From Meghimatium bilineatum (lineage: Eukaryota > Mollusca > Gastropoda > Stylommatophora > Philomycidae): a DNA stretch of 64,000 bases. The notes under the pieces were generated by a model. That model did no database searches. It saw nothing but the letters and a program-made list of their open reading frames with translations, and was not told the origin of the DNA. The stretch covers positions 15,534,513 through 15,598,512 of the forward strand of contig CM067315.1 in assembly GCA_034231615.1 (NCBI GenBank). The letters run 5' to 3'. Made by a program: the position numbers and the translations under genes. Numbering within the stretch: position 1 is the first letter of the stretch; each line of letters begins with the position of its first letter. Positions 1 through 63,089 of the stretch are shown piece after piece.

Positions 1-2390
1 TCATGTTATCTTTAATTTCGTCAGTCCATCGTCTTCTTTGTCTACCCTTTCTCATCTTCCCATGTACTCTTCCCTCCATTATTTGTCTTTCTAAACAGCT
101 GTGTCTCTTTATATGACCAAACAGTCGTAGTTTTCTTTTTGTTATTGTGTTTAGTAACCAACACTCTGGAATCTTCAAAGTGTTTATAATATCTGAGTTT
201 CTGATTTTTTCCTTCCATGATATTCTAAGTATTTCAGCTAGAAGGCGTTGATCTTCTTTGCCGCTGTTTTACTTAAGTTCCATGTTTCACAGCCGTATGT
301 TGCATCCGGAAAAATAAAAGTTCGTTACATTAGCACTTTCGTTTCTATTTTGTTGTTATTCCAAATGTTTTTCAACCATTACAATATGCCATTGCCAGTC
401 TCTTCCTTATTTCTGCCAAGTAGTCTCCTGCACCGTTGATGTTTTCTCTTAAGTATTCAAATTTATCCACACATTCTCGGTATTGTCTATTCTGATGTTT
501 TAGTTGTTGTGCTGTTATATCTATTGACATGATTTTTGTTTTTTGCGTATTTAAATACAAATTTTGTGCTTCGCTAAATTTCTTTGTGTTCTTGATTAGT
601 TGTTCCAATCCCTTTATATCAGTTGAAAGAAGCACTGTGTCGTCTGCGTAGCGTAGTTCCGGGATTAGGAATCCACCTATGTTTAAAGCGTGGTAGTCAG
701 TGTTGTGTATGTCTTCTCTCAGCTTCCTCATTATACTTTCTGCGTAGATGTTGAACAGGTATGGGAAGAGTGTGCATCCCTACCGTACTCCACTTTGTAC
801 CTCAAACCAATCTGAGAGATCGCCCTCTAACTTCACTGCAGCCTTTTGATCTTGGTAAAGTTCCTCTATTAGATACATCAGATGTCTTGGGAAACCCATG
901 CTGTTCATTGTCTCCAATAGTTGCTGGTGTTGGACGCAGTCGAACGCTTTTGGCTTTTGAGTAATCTATGAAACACATGTGCTGGCCAGTTGGAAATTCC
1001 CTACACTTTTCTATGACCAATCTCATATTAAGGATGTGATCTCTTGTTTCTCTGCCCGATCTGAAACCTGCCTGTGTTTCGTTTATCTCCATCTCTAATT
1101 TCTGTTTTTGAAATTTTTGATTATGATGTTTAGCATTATTTTACTTGCTTGACTTAAAGGGCTATAGTTCGGTAGTTAGAGCAAATCTGAAGGTCGCCTC
1201 GTCCGTGTGTTGCCGGGACCCGAAAGGGGAGCAAAGAATAGATGGAGTTAGCTGCCCCATCACATATAGGGTCAGCGACCCAAAGCCATACTGAAGTCGG
1301 ATGTGTCATGCCGAAAGGCGCAGATATCGCAGCAATGCTGTAAACCATGAGACTACGCATTCTGTCCTCCAGACTACATCCCGCGAATCTGCAGGAGTTT
1401 GAGAACGAACGCAGAAGAAGAAGGTCGTATTATTTTGGGAGGGGTATATATAATGATTTTTTCCATTTCTCCGGCCATGTGCCGCTTTCCCATATTTTGC
1501 AGCAGAGTTGGTAGTAAATCTTCATTCCGGCCTCTCCGCCTGCGTGTATCATTTCTGTTGTTAAGCCATCATTGCCTGTGGCTTTTCCTTTCTTTAAACT
1601 TTCTATTGCGTATCTTACTTCTTCCTTTGTAGGTTCTGGCTCATTTTCATATTCGTTTATTGTTTTGTTTTTGGTTTTTCTTGGGTCATTATACATCTCA
1701 CTACAGTATTCCTTCCATCTATGTAAGATATGCTTCCCTTCTGTTAGTATGTTTCCTTTTTTATCTTTCAGCACTTTTATTGATGGTTGAGGTTTGTTGT
1801 CTCTTAGGCGTCGTACATTTTCGAACATCGTTTTACTGTTACCTTGGCTTTTCTTCCCTATTTCAAGGCATATTTTGTTTATGTAGTTTTGCTTGTCTTG
1901 CCTAATTCTTCCTTGTATATCTCTTGACATGCTTCTATAATTTGTTATGTCTTTACTACTATTTTTGATGTGTCTTCTTTCTAGGATAATGCTCACAGTT
2001 TCTTCTGATATATACTCTTTCTTCTTCCTGCTCTTTTTGTGTAGCATGTTTTTTGCAGTCATTGAAAATGTCACTTATTTTGTTTTCATTTGGAGTGTAT
2101 TCTTCTTGTATTTCAAGTAATTTTTCGAATTTGTTTTGAATTTCGATGTTGTATTCTTTCGGTATTGACGTCATATCGTATCTGGTAATCATTGAAGTTT
2201 TTGTTGTCTTTTTTTATCTTTGACTTGAACTTTTCAATGAGTATCTCATGATCAGTGTCGCAGTCTGCGCCTGGTAGTGTCTTGCATTGAAGAATGTTGG
2301 TTTTCCATCTTTGATCTATTAATATGTAATCAATTTAGTTTCTGGTCTTTCCGTCCGGCGACGTCCAGGTGTAGTGTATTCTGGGGTGTT
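1..2390 (-). mobile_element. RTE-like LINE, decayed, endonuclease end to RT
   Basis: Minus-strand remains in order: end of the apurinic-type endonuclease (about 2390-2200, with DYILIDQRW and GADCDTDHEIL in one frame), linker, fingers/palm of reverse transcriptase (2074-1430, GNDGLTTEMIH, TWPEKWKKSLYIPLPK), then after a SINE insertion GDLQICSNYRTIAL, CFIDYSKA (motif A) and LRYADDTVLLSTD (motif C, near 620-660). The 3' part runs off the left edge. Frames are broken in several places. The wording fits LINEs often mis-annotated as craniofacial development protein 2. Confidence 0.88.
1197..1427 (+). mobile_element. SINE (long form, GAA tail) inserted in LINE
   Basis: A retroposon interrupts the LINE exactly between IPLPK and GDLQ codons. 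The 8-bp GAAGGTCG lies at 1189-1196 and 1420-1427 as the likely target duplication, though the right copy overlaps the GAA tail. The body carries GAAGTCGGATGTGTC and ends in (GAA)n. A related long copy is at 15392-15610 on the other strand. Confidence 0.8.
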
Positions 2391-2419
2391 GTTTGAAAAA
2401 TGTATTCATTCCTGCTAGG

Positions 2420-3700
2420 AGGTTCTCGGCACAAAAAGATAGCAGACGTTATTCTATGAAATATGCTCGGATAATCAAGGATAAATCTCACAGGGTGTGT
2501 CCATGTGCAACAAATGATGATCCGCATCGCTTCGTTTTGAATTATCTCCAGCCTTTCAATATGTGTGACTGGCGGTGATAGTGGCGCCCGCATATTAAAT
2601 GACAGACAGGTCAAGAGCCTCATATAAGATTACGAGCTGTGATTGTTTAGTGTCAACCGCTGCCATCACTCTCAGAGCTAAAAGTCCTTTGCTGACCTTT
2701 GCCATAACATGATCAACGTGTTCCCAGAAACACAGACTACGATCAAATCTCCTCTTGGTTGATCAGTGCCCCAGAATCATCATAACAGGAGACGATACGG
2801 CCTAACTCATTCTGCAGTGATTCGAAAGTTTCTGTTCTATCAATTCCCTGTCTGTATATCAGGATATCATCCGCACAAGACATTGTTCTACCTCGTCCGT
2901 CGAGCTGCTGCTGCGTGATTGCCACGGTGTAGATATTGAATAATACGGGTGAGAGGGAAGATCCCTGTGGAAGGCCTAGGCGTATTGTTATGAATTTAGA
3001 TGTCCAACAACCGCACATGAGAGCCACCTTCCGCTCGAGCAACACCGCTGATATCCATCTGACGACGAAAGGGTCAACATTAAAGAGCAAGAGCGTGTTA
3101 ATGACGTATTCGAACGGCACTCTGTTATAGGTACGCGTCATCAAAGTCAATCGCGAAAGCACACGTTTCCAGACCTGCACGGAATCCCTCGAAAACAGCG
3201 GCATTGCGACACGTTTCTTTCTGACGCATGTAGCCCAATGGCGTAGCGTGGGTCAATGGCGCCCGGGGTGGAATCATAATTTTCCGCCCTTGTGACATGA
3301 AATAAATATGTCAGTGATTGTGAAAGACTGGAGGAAAATAAATTTGCCGCCCTCCCGATGATGCCGCACGGGGCGGTCCGCACCTCCGCCCCCGCCTCGC
3401 TACGCCACTGATGTAGCCTCCGAGCGTGTCCGAACTTTCTTCCAGTTCTCGAGCGAAGTGTTGTGCTACAATTTCTTAATACGTTTGTCTGTGGTGTTTG
3501 TCTGTTCGTTATGATTCTGTAACCGTTGATCTGGGCGTGGTTTTTATTAGGCTTCTTTAGTGGTAATAGGTAGCTGTGCAGCCATTCTTCCTAGATGGTA
3601 CCGTTCTTGATGTTTCCGTTAAACTCGCTAACGTCGTTTTTGTCACTCTCCTTAAGGATGGCGAAGTCCTCATATCGTATACCGTCAGGGACTGATGTAG
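2420..3700 (-). mobile_element. Jockey/I-type LINE reverse transcriptase, decayed
   Basis: Minus-strand RT pieces: LGLPQGSSLSPVLFNIYT and SCADDILIYRQG (motif C) within 3204-2743, and a thumb segment with IERLEIIQNEAMRII at 2620-2420. N-terminal RT linker remains run to about 3700. A hAT MITE splits it at 3236-3410. Its RNase H part is not contiguous here; a plus-strand RNase H fragment of similar type is at 4590-5475. Confidence 0.8.
3236..3410. mobile_element. hAT-type MITE, 175 bp
   Basis: Ends are inverted repeats: CAATGGCGTAGCG at the left and CGCTACGCCACTG at the right. The flanks are a perfect 8-bp duplication ATGTAGCC (3228-3235 and 3411-3418). Eight-base target duplications and CAGTGG-type ends are typical of hAT elements. 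No coding capacity. Confidence 0.88.
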
Positions 3701-3767
3701 TGTTTCGCGCCTATTTCAGAGTGGTCTGGAGGTCTCTGCAGTGATATGTATGCTCTCATTCTACTCA

Positions 3768-4047
3768 TCCTCCGTACATAGACCAGCCAGCGTGGAGATA
3801 ATCCTCCGTACATAGACGAGACAGCGTGGAGATAATCCTCCGTACATAGACGAGACAGCGTGGAGATAATCCTCCGTACATAGACCAGACAGCGTAGTGA
3901 TAATCCTCCGTACATAGACCAGACAGCGTAGTGATAATCCTCCGTACATAGACCAGACAGCGTAGTGATAATCCTCCGTACATAGACCAGACAGCGTAGT
4001 GATAATCCTCCGCACATAGACCAGACAGCGTGGAGATAATCCTCCGC
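3768..4047. repeat. 34-bp minisatellite, about 8 copies
   Basis: Tandem units built on GATAATCCTCCGTACATAGA with two main versions (GACGAGACAGCGTGGA and GACCAGACAGCGTAGT). Because 34 is not a multiple of 3, the array is open in all three minus-strand frames and gives 34-residue periodic peptides; these are not genes. Confidence 0.93.
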
Positions 4048-4129
4048 CTGTCATCTAAATTGTTTTGGTCTGTCTGTTGAACTTAAAGTAAAAGACTGTT
4101 CAAGGAAGGCATTTCCCTTATCTTCGTCT

Positions 4130-4593
4130 GATTTCTGCCATATCAGATCAGTGGATTGAAAACCAGGTATGCCGACTTACATGGAGAGAAGATTATAGGC
4201 TTTCGAGTACAAATGCTACAGACGAATTCTACGAATTTCCTATAGGGAACATAAGACCAATGTGTACGTAAGAAATAAAGTAGAGATGTGTGCAATTGGT
4301 TCAGAAGCCATTGCTTTCAATAATGAAACGACGAAAACTAGCATGGTTCGGACATGTATGCAGGCACGATTACTTGTCAAAAACAGTACTGCAGGGAACT
4401 GTCGAGGGTGGAAAAAGCAGAGGAGGACAAATAAAGGCATGGGAAGACAACATCAAGTAATGGATAGGGCAAAATATTTCTACACTCATCCGCATCACTG
4501 AGGATAGAATTCGCTGGAGGACTCTGTGTGCTGAAGAATTCAATGTGGTACCCCTACGACCCTGAAGGGTTACGGGTTTATTGATTGATTGAT
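4130..4593 (+). mobile_element. LINE 3' end, RT C terminus, (GATT)n tail
   Basis: Plus-strand frames give FEYKCYRRILRISYREHKTN, then WFGHVCRHDY-like remains and TEDRIRWRTLC near the end, all standard C-terminal motifs of endonuclease-RT LINEs. It ends at CCCTGAAGGGTTACGGGTTT followed by GATT repeats. A second copy of this end is at 57950-58200. Confidence 0.75.
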
Positions 4594-5490
4594 TCCGACT
4601 TCCGTGGCTCCAATTCCTTCTTTAATTGCTACTACCGTGCATACCTCAGAGTGAGTTCTGACATAGACTACCCACTACACAGTGAGTTCCCTCGTGTAAA
4701 TAGAAACAGGCTCAAGAGAAGCAACTCGTGGATGGGTCGGGCCGAGGATACTGGTAAACATATTTTCGCCCCAAAAGTCATAACTCCTGGCGAGGAATGG
4801 ATATCTATTCCTACGGTCTTTCAAGTGGCAGTCAAGACCGTCATTACACTCAACAGAGAGTGCAGGAAACACAGCCTAGTAAGCATGGATGCTGAGGTCA
4901 CCGGCACTAATCTGCGAGAATTCCGATGACACAGATGTGATTTACACGGACGGGTCGGTCATCCGTCACCACCGATGGGCATGAGCCTTTACTACCAGAT
5001 CAAAAAGAAGAACAGTTCACGAAGCAAGTGGTGCCTTTACCTAAACAACAAAGCAGTCTAACAATGGAAGTATTCGCCGTAACACAGGCACTTTACTGGC
5101 TGGACTCGCAAGCATATTCCCATGCGCGCATACTAAGCGATTCACTGAATAAGATTCAGAAAGTCAAAACAGGTGATGTACGTAGGGAATGGGCGGAGTC
5201 ATTGATAGAGCTAAAATACGGTCATCACTACGAAAACGCACACTTATTTTTGTCTCCGGACACGTGGGCGTGGAGGGAAACGAACGGGCCGACCAATTAG
5301 CTAGCCTATCCACCACTCCAGCCTATGGACCAAGCAGACATACTCATTGCTCTTCGTGAGTCCTCATGATCAGAGGATTTTAAGATGAATGAACACGAGT
5401 CAATATTGAGAATTTGGAGTAAGGATGGATGTGGCCCGTAGATAACACCTGAGTAACTGTAGGGATCAATGCTAGGATCTGGAAAGTCTT
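4594..5490 (+). mobile_element. LINE fragment with RNase H domain
   Basis: In shifting frames the plus strand gives DVIYTDGSVI (first Asp), SLTMEVFAVTQAL (Glu), ARILSDSLNKIQKVK (Asp) and WRETNGPTN overlapping NERADQLA (last Asp), the four acidic sites of LINE-type RNase H. Upstream is a Cys/Arg-rich RT tail. At least two frameshifts are present. Confidence 0.78.
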
Positions 5491-5502
5491 TTACTTTAAG
5501 TC

Positions 5503-6492
5503 GCTCACATAAACTGTCTCAAACAGCTCACATAAACTGTCTCAAGCAACTCACATAAACTGTCTCAAGCAGCTGACATAAACTGTCTCAAACAGCTCAC
5601 ATAAACAGCTCACATAAACTGTCTCAAGCAACTCACATAAACTGTCTCAAACAGCTCACATAAACTGTCTCAAACAACTCACATAAACTGTCTCAAGCAA
5701 CTCACATAAACTGTCTCAAACAACTCACATAAACTGTCTCAAGCAACTCACATAAACTGTCTCAAGCAACTCACATAAACTGTCTCAAGCAACTCACATA
5801 AACTGTCTCAAACAACTCACATAAACTGTCTCAAGCAACTCACATAAACTGTCTCAAGCAGCTGACATAAACTGTCTCAAACAGCTGACATAAACTGTCT
5901 CAAGCAACTCACATAAACTGTCTCAAGCAGCTCACATAAACTGTCTCAAGCAACTCACATAAACTGTCTCAAGCAACTCACATAAACTGTCTCAAGCAGC
6001 TCACATAAACTGTCTCAAACAGCTCACATAAACTGTCTCAAACAACTCACATAAACTGTCTCAAGCAGCTCACATAAACTGTCTCAAGCAACTCACATAA
6101 ACTGTCTCAAGCAACTCACATAAACTGTCTCAAGCAGCTCACATAAACTGTCTCAAGCAACTCACATAAACTGTCTCAAGCAACTCACATAAACTGTCTC
6201 AAACAGCTCACATAAACTGTCTCAAACAACTCACATAAACTGTCTCAAGCAGCTCACATAAACTGTCTCAAGCAGCTCACATAAACTGTCTCAAGCAACT
6301 CACATAAACTGTCTCAAGCAACTCACATAAACTGTCTCAAACAGCTCACATAAACTGTCTCAAACAGCTCACATAAACTTTTTCAAACAGCTCACATAAA
6401 CTGTCTCAAACAGCTCACATAAACTGTCTCAAACAGCTCACATAAACTGTCTCAAACAGCTCACACAAACTGCCTGAAGCAGCTCACATAAA
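5503..6492. repeat. 23-bp minisatellite, about 43 copies
   Basis: Units of CTCACATAAACTGTCTCAA plus AGCAA, AACAG or AGCAG in mixed order. One copy near 5595 is shortened. The array starts directly after the LINE RNase H fragment. Confidence 0.95.
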
Positions 6493-6819
6493 ATTCATTT
6501 GTTTACTTCTGATAATTTGTTGCTAGCATATTCTATTTAGTATGTGGCTGTAGTGACATTCTAGGCAATATTACATTTAGTAGGTTGTCATTATTTTCTG
6601 AAAGGTCAAGATGCACAAATACCTGATCGAAATAAATGTGGTACTTGACAATCTGAGGCTTACCTGCTACCTTCCAGCCACAGATCCAGACATCATGTGA
6701 GCTCCAACAAATAACAGATAATATAATGTTTAAAAAGAAAATCAATACAGATGTTTGTATATTTAAAAAAAGATCCCCTTCAAGTAATACGTTTCTTCAA
6801 TAAGCATTCATCATCATCA

Positions 6820-6937
6820 ACTGCCGTCTTCACAACAGACCTCCATCATCCCCTGTCTCGTTTTGAAAATTCTTGAGACTAATGGGAATTGAACCAGTCT
6901 GTTCAACGGCACCAAATCACCTAGCAACCATTGAACA
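6820..6937 (-). mobile_element. tRNA-derived SINE, minus copy
   Basis: The minus strand has a perfect Pol III B box GGTTCAATTCC (6895-6885) and an A-box-like TAGGTGATTTGG (6923-6912), the reverse complement of the head at 7171-7230. Confidence 0.65.
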
Positions 6938-7164
6938 CGCATTTTTCCGTACTTGACTAACCGCATCTCCAATAAAAGATGCGATTTCATCAAGCCTTTC
7001 AAACCGTGCACACAAAGTCACCAGAACGGACCAATCGAGACAAGGACTATTACAACAACAACAAACATCCCATACAGGTATTGAAATATCCTCAGTAACA
7101 ACAAACATATAACATAATATCCGTATTAGTTATACAAGGGCCGATAGGTCTTCTTGTAAACATT

Positions 7165-7345
7165 CTATGGTTTCTAGGCGATTTGGTGCCATTGAACGGA
7201 CTGGTTCAATTCCCGTTAGTCTCAAGAATTTAAAAAAATTGTCCTCTGGCTTCCTACTTATATTTACTTGTCTCGTTTTGGTGGTGCACTCTGCTAGACT
7301 GTAACTTGTCCATCTTGTGATGTTACTCTCCCACTTGTTACTCTC
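7165..7345 (+). mobile_element. tRNA-derived SINE, plus copy
   Basis: A-box-like TAGGCGATTTGG (7175-7186) and B box GGTTCAATTCC (7203-7213) head a body with GGTGCACTCTGCTAGACTGT. The body recurs at 37625-37700. With the copy at 6820-6937 it forms a 60-bp inverted repeat with a spacer of about 240 bp. Confidence 0.68.
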
Positions 7346-8380
7346 TCACAATAAGCATTGTATTAAGGCAAAAGTTGAAGTCTCCTGGGTATGAAAGAAA
7401 GCTCTGAGAAACCATGACACTACACAAAAGAAGTAAAAGCAATAGCAAATCTCTTATACTTCTTGGGGGATTGAAACATATTTGTAAAAATTAATAACAA
7501 TAAAAAAAAATAATTACAAACTGTCACAAAATTTCAGATTCAATTTTTAATGCATTATTACACTATTTACAGTCGTGTCCTATAGATAGCTCTGCTGATA
7601 GTAAAATAGTACAAAACTGTAGCAAATCATACATTTCAACACACAAACAGCAGAGACATAGGTGCATGACTAATTCAAATACACAGAACTTGTATCAGGT
7701 GTTACAAGAAAACAAGAAAAACATAACCTAAAATAGCTAATAACATTATGACTAATACTATGATAGCATAGAATATTCATGCTAGCAAGTACGCAGGACA
7801 AAAGTGAACCAAAAAAAATACATATATATTCTTATTCAAGTTACACTCAAACAAATCAGTGTTTTTTCTTTAAAACAAAATTTTCTATAAGACAAGTCAA
7901 TAATAAGACAACACAGTTCATCCTAATAAACAATTTCAGCTGAGTTTGCACAACAAAACATCCCCCAATGTCTTGTTATAGCAGAAATTTACATTGATTA
8001 CTTCAAATAAAAATATATCATACCTGCCAACTTTTATACGGATCTTTCTGTACCAACTCAAAATAAACTATTAGTACTTCCTATTTGGATCATTCTGACA
8101 TAGGCAATTTATTGAGAGCCTTGTTTGTTCAGAAGATTTTTTCAGAAATGTTAATCATGATTTCTTTCAAAATTGCAGGAGATTGGAGTTGAGTAAAGAT
8201 TGGAATAGTCTGGAAAGAGTAACATAATAGATGTACAATGGGAATGACAAGTCAAGACAGAGGTGAGAGTCACTGCACTGATAGATTTATTGAGACAGGG
8301 ATTAGAGTACATCTAGATTTGTCCAGTGTACCGTGATGATAACCTCTACCCATAAACCTACAAATCTAAATAAAACAGTA
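7346..8380. other. Non-coding stretch
   Basis: 7370-7480 shares a motif (GTCTCCTGGGTATGAAAG) with 50688-50770, so it is part of an unnamed dispersed repeat. The rest is A+T-rich DNA in which I see no gene or repeat. Confidence 0.5.
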
Positions 8381-9060
8381 CTTTCATCATCATCATCATC
8401 AAGTAGCATATCCTGGATGGGATGTAGCAGTCATTACAGCCTTTTAAAACTGCTGCCAATTTTATTGCTTCTTGAGTGTTCTTGTCATGTTCAAGTGGTC
8501 TTCTTCAATATGCTACACCCATATTTTGTGTGGCTCTCCTCTTTTTTTCATTGTTCTTGCATCATCCCCATCTTTATTGTCTTGTAAAGACTGTCATGTG
8601 GCTTGATATGGCCACCATATTGTAATTTTCTAGAAAGAACTTCGTTGTTTAACCAGTTTTCTTTTACTTTAAATTCTCTCAGAATGTCCCTATTAGTACT
8701 CTTATTCATCAATGGTATTCTGAGGATTCTTCTGTAACATTTTGTTTCAAATGTTGCAATTTTGTTTCTTGCCCAATTGAGGATTGTCCAAGATTCACAT
8801 CTACATGTGGCAATTAGGAACATATAGGCTCTAAGGAAAGTTAATTTTATTATTTTATTGCAGCCCAGTCATATGTTTTTCATTTGTACTAGTTATTTGA
8901 TGCACTGGTCAACCTCCATCTGACTTCTTCATAGTAACCCCTGTTGATGTTTATAAGAGAATCAAGTTACTTGAAACTGGTAACACGTTCAAGCTCTCTG
9001 TTATTGCTCTAGATTGATTACCATTTTAGTGGTACTATAGTTTTTAAAAAAGTACTTTAA
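8381..9060 (-). mobile_element. LINE 3' end, (GAT)n tail
   Basis: The minus strand encodes a RT C terminus (8823-8548: NKIATFETKCYRRILRIPL, LQYGGHIKPH) and ends in (GAT)n at 8400-8385. Upstream coding to about 9060 is decayed. Confidence 0.7.
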
Positions 9061-9198
9061 TATAAAGAAATACTAAAGGTTAACATACACTTATTCAAAG
9101 AAACTTATAAGAATGTGTATGTAATGAGCATAAAGCCAAAGAAGAGTCAACAATCAAGTATGGGAAGTATTAACACAAATATCAAATTTTTTTATTAT

Positions 9199-9373
9199 AG
9201 ACAATTTTACCCGCCGAAGACGGATGTGTCGGGCCATTGGCGCAAATAAAACGGTGACACAACGCATTTCCATTCTCTGGACTGCATCCTGCTGGAGATC
9301 TAGTAGTACTGCTACAGGAGAGATCCAGCAGGACTTTGAGAATGAACGCTGAAGAAGAAGAAGACAATTTTAC
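9199..9373 (+). mobile_element. Short GAA-tailed retroposon with 12-bp target duplication
   Basis: AGACAATTTTAC at 9199-9210 and 9362-9373 brackets a 151-bp insert. It starts CCGCCGAAGACGGATGTG and ends ATGAACGCTGAAGAAGAAG. A near-3' inverted repeat (TGCTGGAGATCT / AGAGATCCAGCA) could fold into a hairpin. No Pol III boxes are obvious. Confidence 0.85.
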
Positions 9374-9931
9374 AAGTTGACAGTTATGATATATTTTGGA
9401 CAGTCTCAATAAATACCAATCCATGATGACTATTAAATAAGTACAAAAGTCAATTTTGCTAGACAAATCACAAAACTAATCAACAAGACTAATAAATTGA
9501 TTAGTGGATCATGAAGACATACACACAATAAGCACTGACAGAAAATCTAACACAAGGGAACTGTGATTTTAAAGTGAAGAAATACATTGATTGTAGTTAA
9601 ATAAACAAATAAAATGGAGTGCACTCACAATTAGGGTGATGTGTATTCTATAATATGACTGTGACGACACACGACATGAAATAAACAGTAGAAAGAAGTC
9701 CCTGATCACAGCTTATAAACAAGCAGAAGTTGCATCACAACTAGGCAACTATACATGATTAAAGTATGTGAAACACAGATAGGACTATCTCTTAATTTCC
9801 ATAAGGATCATTTTGTATGTCACCCAAAATAATTATATATTTTCACTCACAATTCTACCCCTATTCTGTATAAAAATTACTTTGCTTATAAGTGGATTAA
9901 TAAAACCAGTGAGTAAAGTATAAAGTAGACT

Positions 9932-10083
9932 GGTTTCATAGAACCAAAGAGTAAAGTATAAAGTTGTTTGGTTTCATAGAACCAAAGAGTAATGTATAAA
10001 GTTGTTTGGTTTCATAGAACCAAAGAGTAATGTATAAAGTTGTTTGGTTTCATAGAACCAAAGAGTAATGTATAAAGTTTAAT
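9932..10083. repeat. 38-bp minisatellite, 4 copies
   Basis: Units begin at 9932, 9970, 10008 and 10046 with GGTTTCATAGAACCAAAGAG. Further decayed half-units flank it. Confidence 0.9.
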
Positions 10084-10089
10084 TGAACT

Positions 10090-11480
10090 AGTGAGTAATA
10101 TACTCGTATATGTAGCAAAACTTGTTTCCTAGTTTGCCTACACAAGTTGAACTAATTTAAACATGAATACCAACCAGAACAGTGTGGCTACATAATCACT
10201 CAGTAGAATATCTTGTAGATCAAAGAATATCATCTGCACTTCAGCTGCAGTAATTGTACAATAAATAATTCTGCAGAACCACAAGAAACCATAATTAGAA
10301 CTACAAGAAATAAAGTTAGCAACTTCATACATCCACTCACATGATGCATGGGAAGATGCTACGCTAAACAGTTACATGGTGCTCTACAGTTTAAAAAAGT
10401 GCAACACTTATGAAAAAACTTGATATGCAGCAGCGTAACAGTGGAGACTAGCTAGTACAACGGGCAGACTAAACACCATCTAAAGTAATCATACCATGAC
10501 TGTATGATTGGCTTAGCTAAGGACCTTTGGGGTTATTAACCAAGGACCATAGGGCTTATTAATCATCTATGAATTCATAGACACGGGACATAAAACTAAC
10601 TGAATATCATAAAATGGATATAACAAATGGTCATCATCACTTGTGATGGATAAAGAACGACAACATTGTGTATCGTAATGTATAATTGGATGTATCACAA
10701 CAGTATTAATTTGGATATGTGTACTGATGTACCATGTTCAATTAGAAGTACTGTTGATTCCCTAGTCTATCCACATGATCATGGGTATCAAGATTTTCTA
10801 TGTTAATGGACAGTTTTTAATCATTGCTAGATCATGTACATGTGCTTTGCTGAGCTGACACTTTCAGCTAGCTGAAGGACTGAGCACCTTGAGTGCATAG
10901 ATTTTCCATTCTAGTGTGTATTCACACACATGCACATAATTTACAGATTATGTTTACATAAAGATAACAATAATAGTGTCTGACACACGACATATAAGTT
11001 CTGATAGAGAGTACAGATGTATGATGATGAATCTACAATATATGGAACTTATATATTTGGTGAAAACAAATAAGCAAGCAAATTCAGCCATCATATGAAC
11101 AGTAAGAAAAGGAAACTAAAAACAATGACTAACAACAGGTTGGAAAATATTTAGTTTGGTCCATTGCTTATGTCATAGTCCTTTGAGAAGATAATCTTGC
11201 ATATTTGTTTGTTCAAGGTTATTCAGGGCAAGTAAATATTCTCTCTTAACTGATTCACTAAGGAGAAAGTTGACCTCTGGATGAAGTTGTCTATAAACTA
11301 TTTGAAAAGTCGATTAACTGGCTTTCTGATAGTTCATGAGCACAGTTGAGCTGACTGAATGGCTCCATGGAGTGAATCAGTTAAAGTGAAATACAAGATT
11401 ATTATCATGAAACAGCTGTAGCCAATTTTGGCTTTTGTCTATGATTGATGAGCTTCATATGTAATATAAAAGCTCAAAGT
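10090..11480. other. Non-coding DNA downstream of spectraplakin
   Basis: A+T-rich sequence past the presumed end of the transcript. I see no gene, clear repeat or splice-bordered exon. Confidence 0.5.
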
Positions 11481-11489
11481 TATGACATA

Positions 11490-11495
11490 TTTATT
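11490..11495 (-). terminator. Candidate polyadenylation signal
   Basis: An AATAAA hexamer on the minus strand about 110 bp after the spectraplakin stop codon, the nearest full-consensus hexamer seen downstream. The 3' UTR would be short. No transcript evidence is available. Confidence 0.4.
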
Positions 11496-11604
11496 CCATT
11501 TTTTTCACATCACAGACATGAAAGACTTGGGAGATAAACTGCACAAGGACACAAAAAGGGGCAGAAAAGGAAATAAAATTAATAAACATTTTTGTTATTC
11601 AGAG

Positions 11605-62655
<51,051 letters not shown>

Positions 62656-62810
62656 CTGTACGATAACATGGTACAATGAACACATTTCATTACATAACTA
62701 GAAGCCTAACTCTAGTCTCCACTAGTAAGCCTTGAAATCTCCCATGCTATACAGGGACATGAAGCAAATAATTGTTATATTGTGATTTGTCATGAACATC
62801 ATAAGAGGCT

Positions 62811-62945
62811 TCTTATTCTTCTTCTGCATTTATTTTCATACTCCTAAGTCAAAGATGTCCTCCAGTAAACGGAATGCGTTGTATCATGACTTACAGTTTG
62901 GCTGCAAAGTCTGTGCAATCTATACCTGACTCATCTAACTTGAGC
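62811..62945 (-). mobile_element. Long-form SINE 3' part, minus copy
   Basis: (GAA)-type tail at 62826-62811 on the minus strand; the body has ACTGTAAGTCATGATACAAC and GCATTCCGTTTACTGG. Confidence 0.65.
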
Positions 62946-62954
62946 AAGTAATGA

Positions 62955-63085
62955 AAGGCAACTAAGGAGGTTTGACATAGGTTTGGCTACCCAATCCTGT
63001 ATATCAGAGTGATCAAAATATGGTATGCTGAAGTCGAATGTGTGAGGTACAAATCTGCAAATATTACAGTTAAGATGCAAACAAT
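62955..63085 (+). mobile_element. Long-form SINE middle part, plus copy
   Basis: GGCAACTAAGGAGGTTTGAC, GGTTTGGCTACCCAATCCTG and ATGCTGAAGTCGAATGTGTG match 15535-15420 reversed. Head to head with the previous copy. Confidence 0.65.
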
Positions 63086-63089
63086 CTGA

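Noticed and set aside
3685-4054. Three overlapping minus-strand frames of 72-110 codons with repeated MYGGLS-type peptides
   Set aside because: They are the 34-bp minisatellite read in its three frames; the period is not a multiple of 3 and no codon bias or domain is seen.
5503-6492. Could the regular repeat array be a CRISPR?
   Set aside because: Units are directly tandem with no spacers, and the context is an animal intron/LINE landscape. The same applies to the arrays at 21061, 25288 and 48265.
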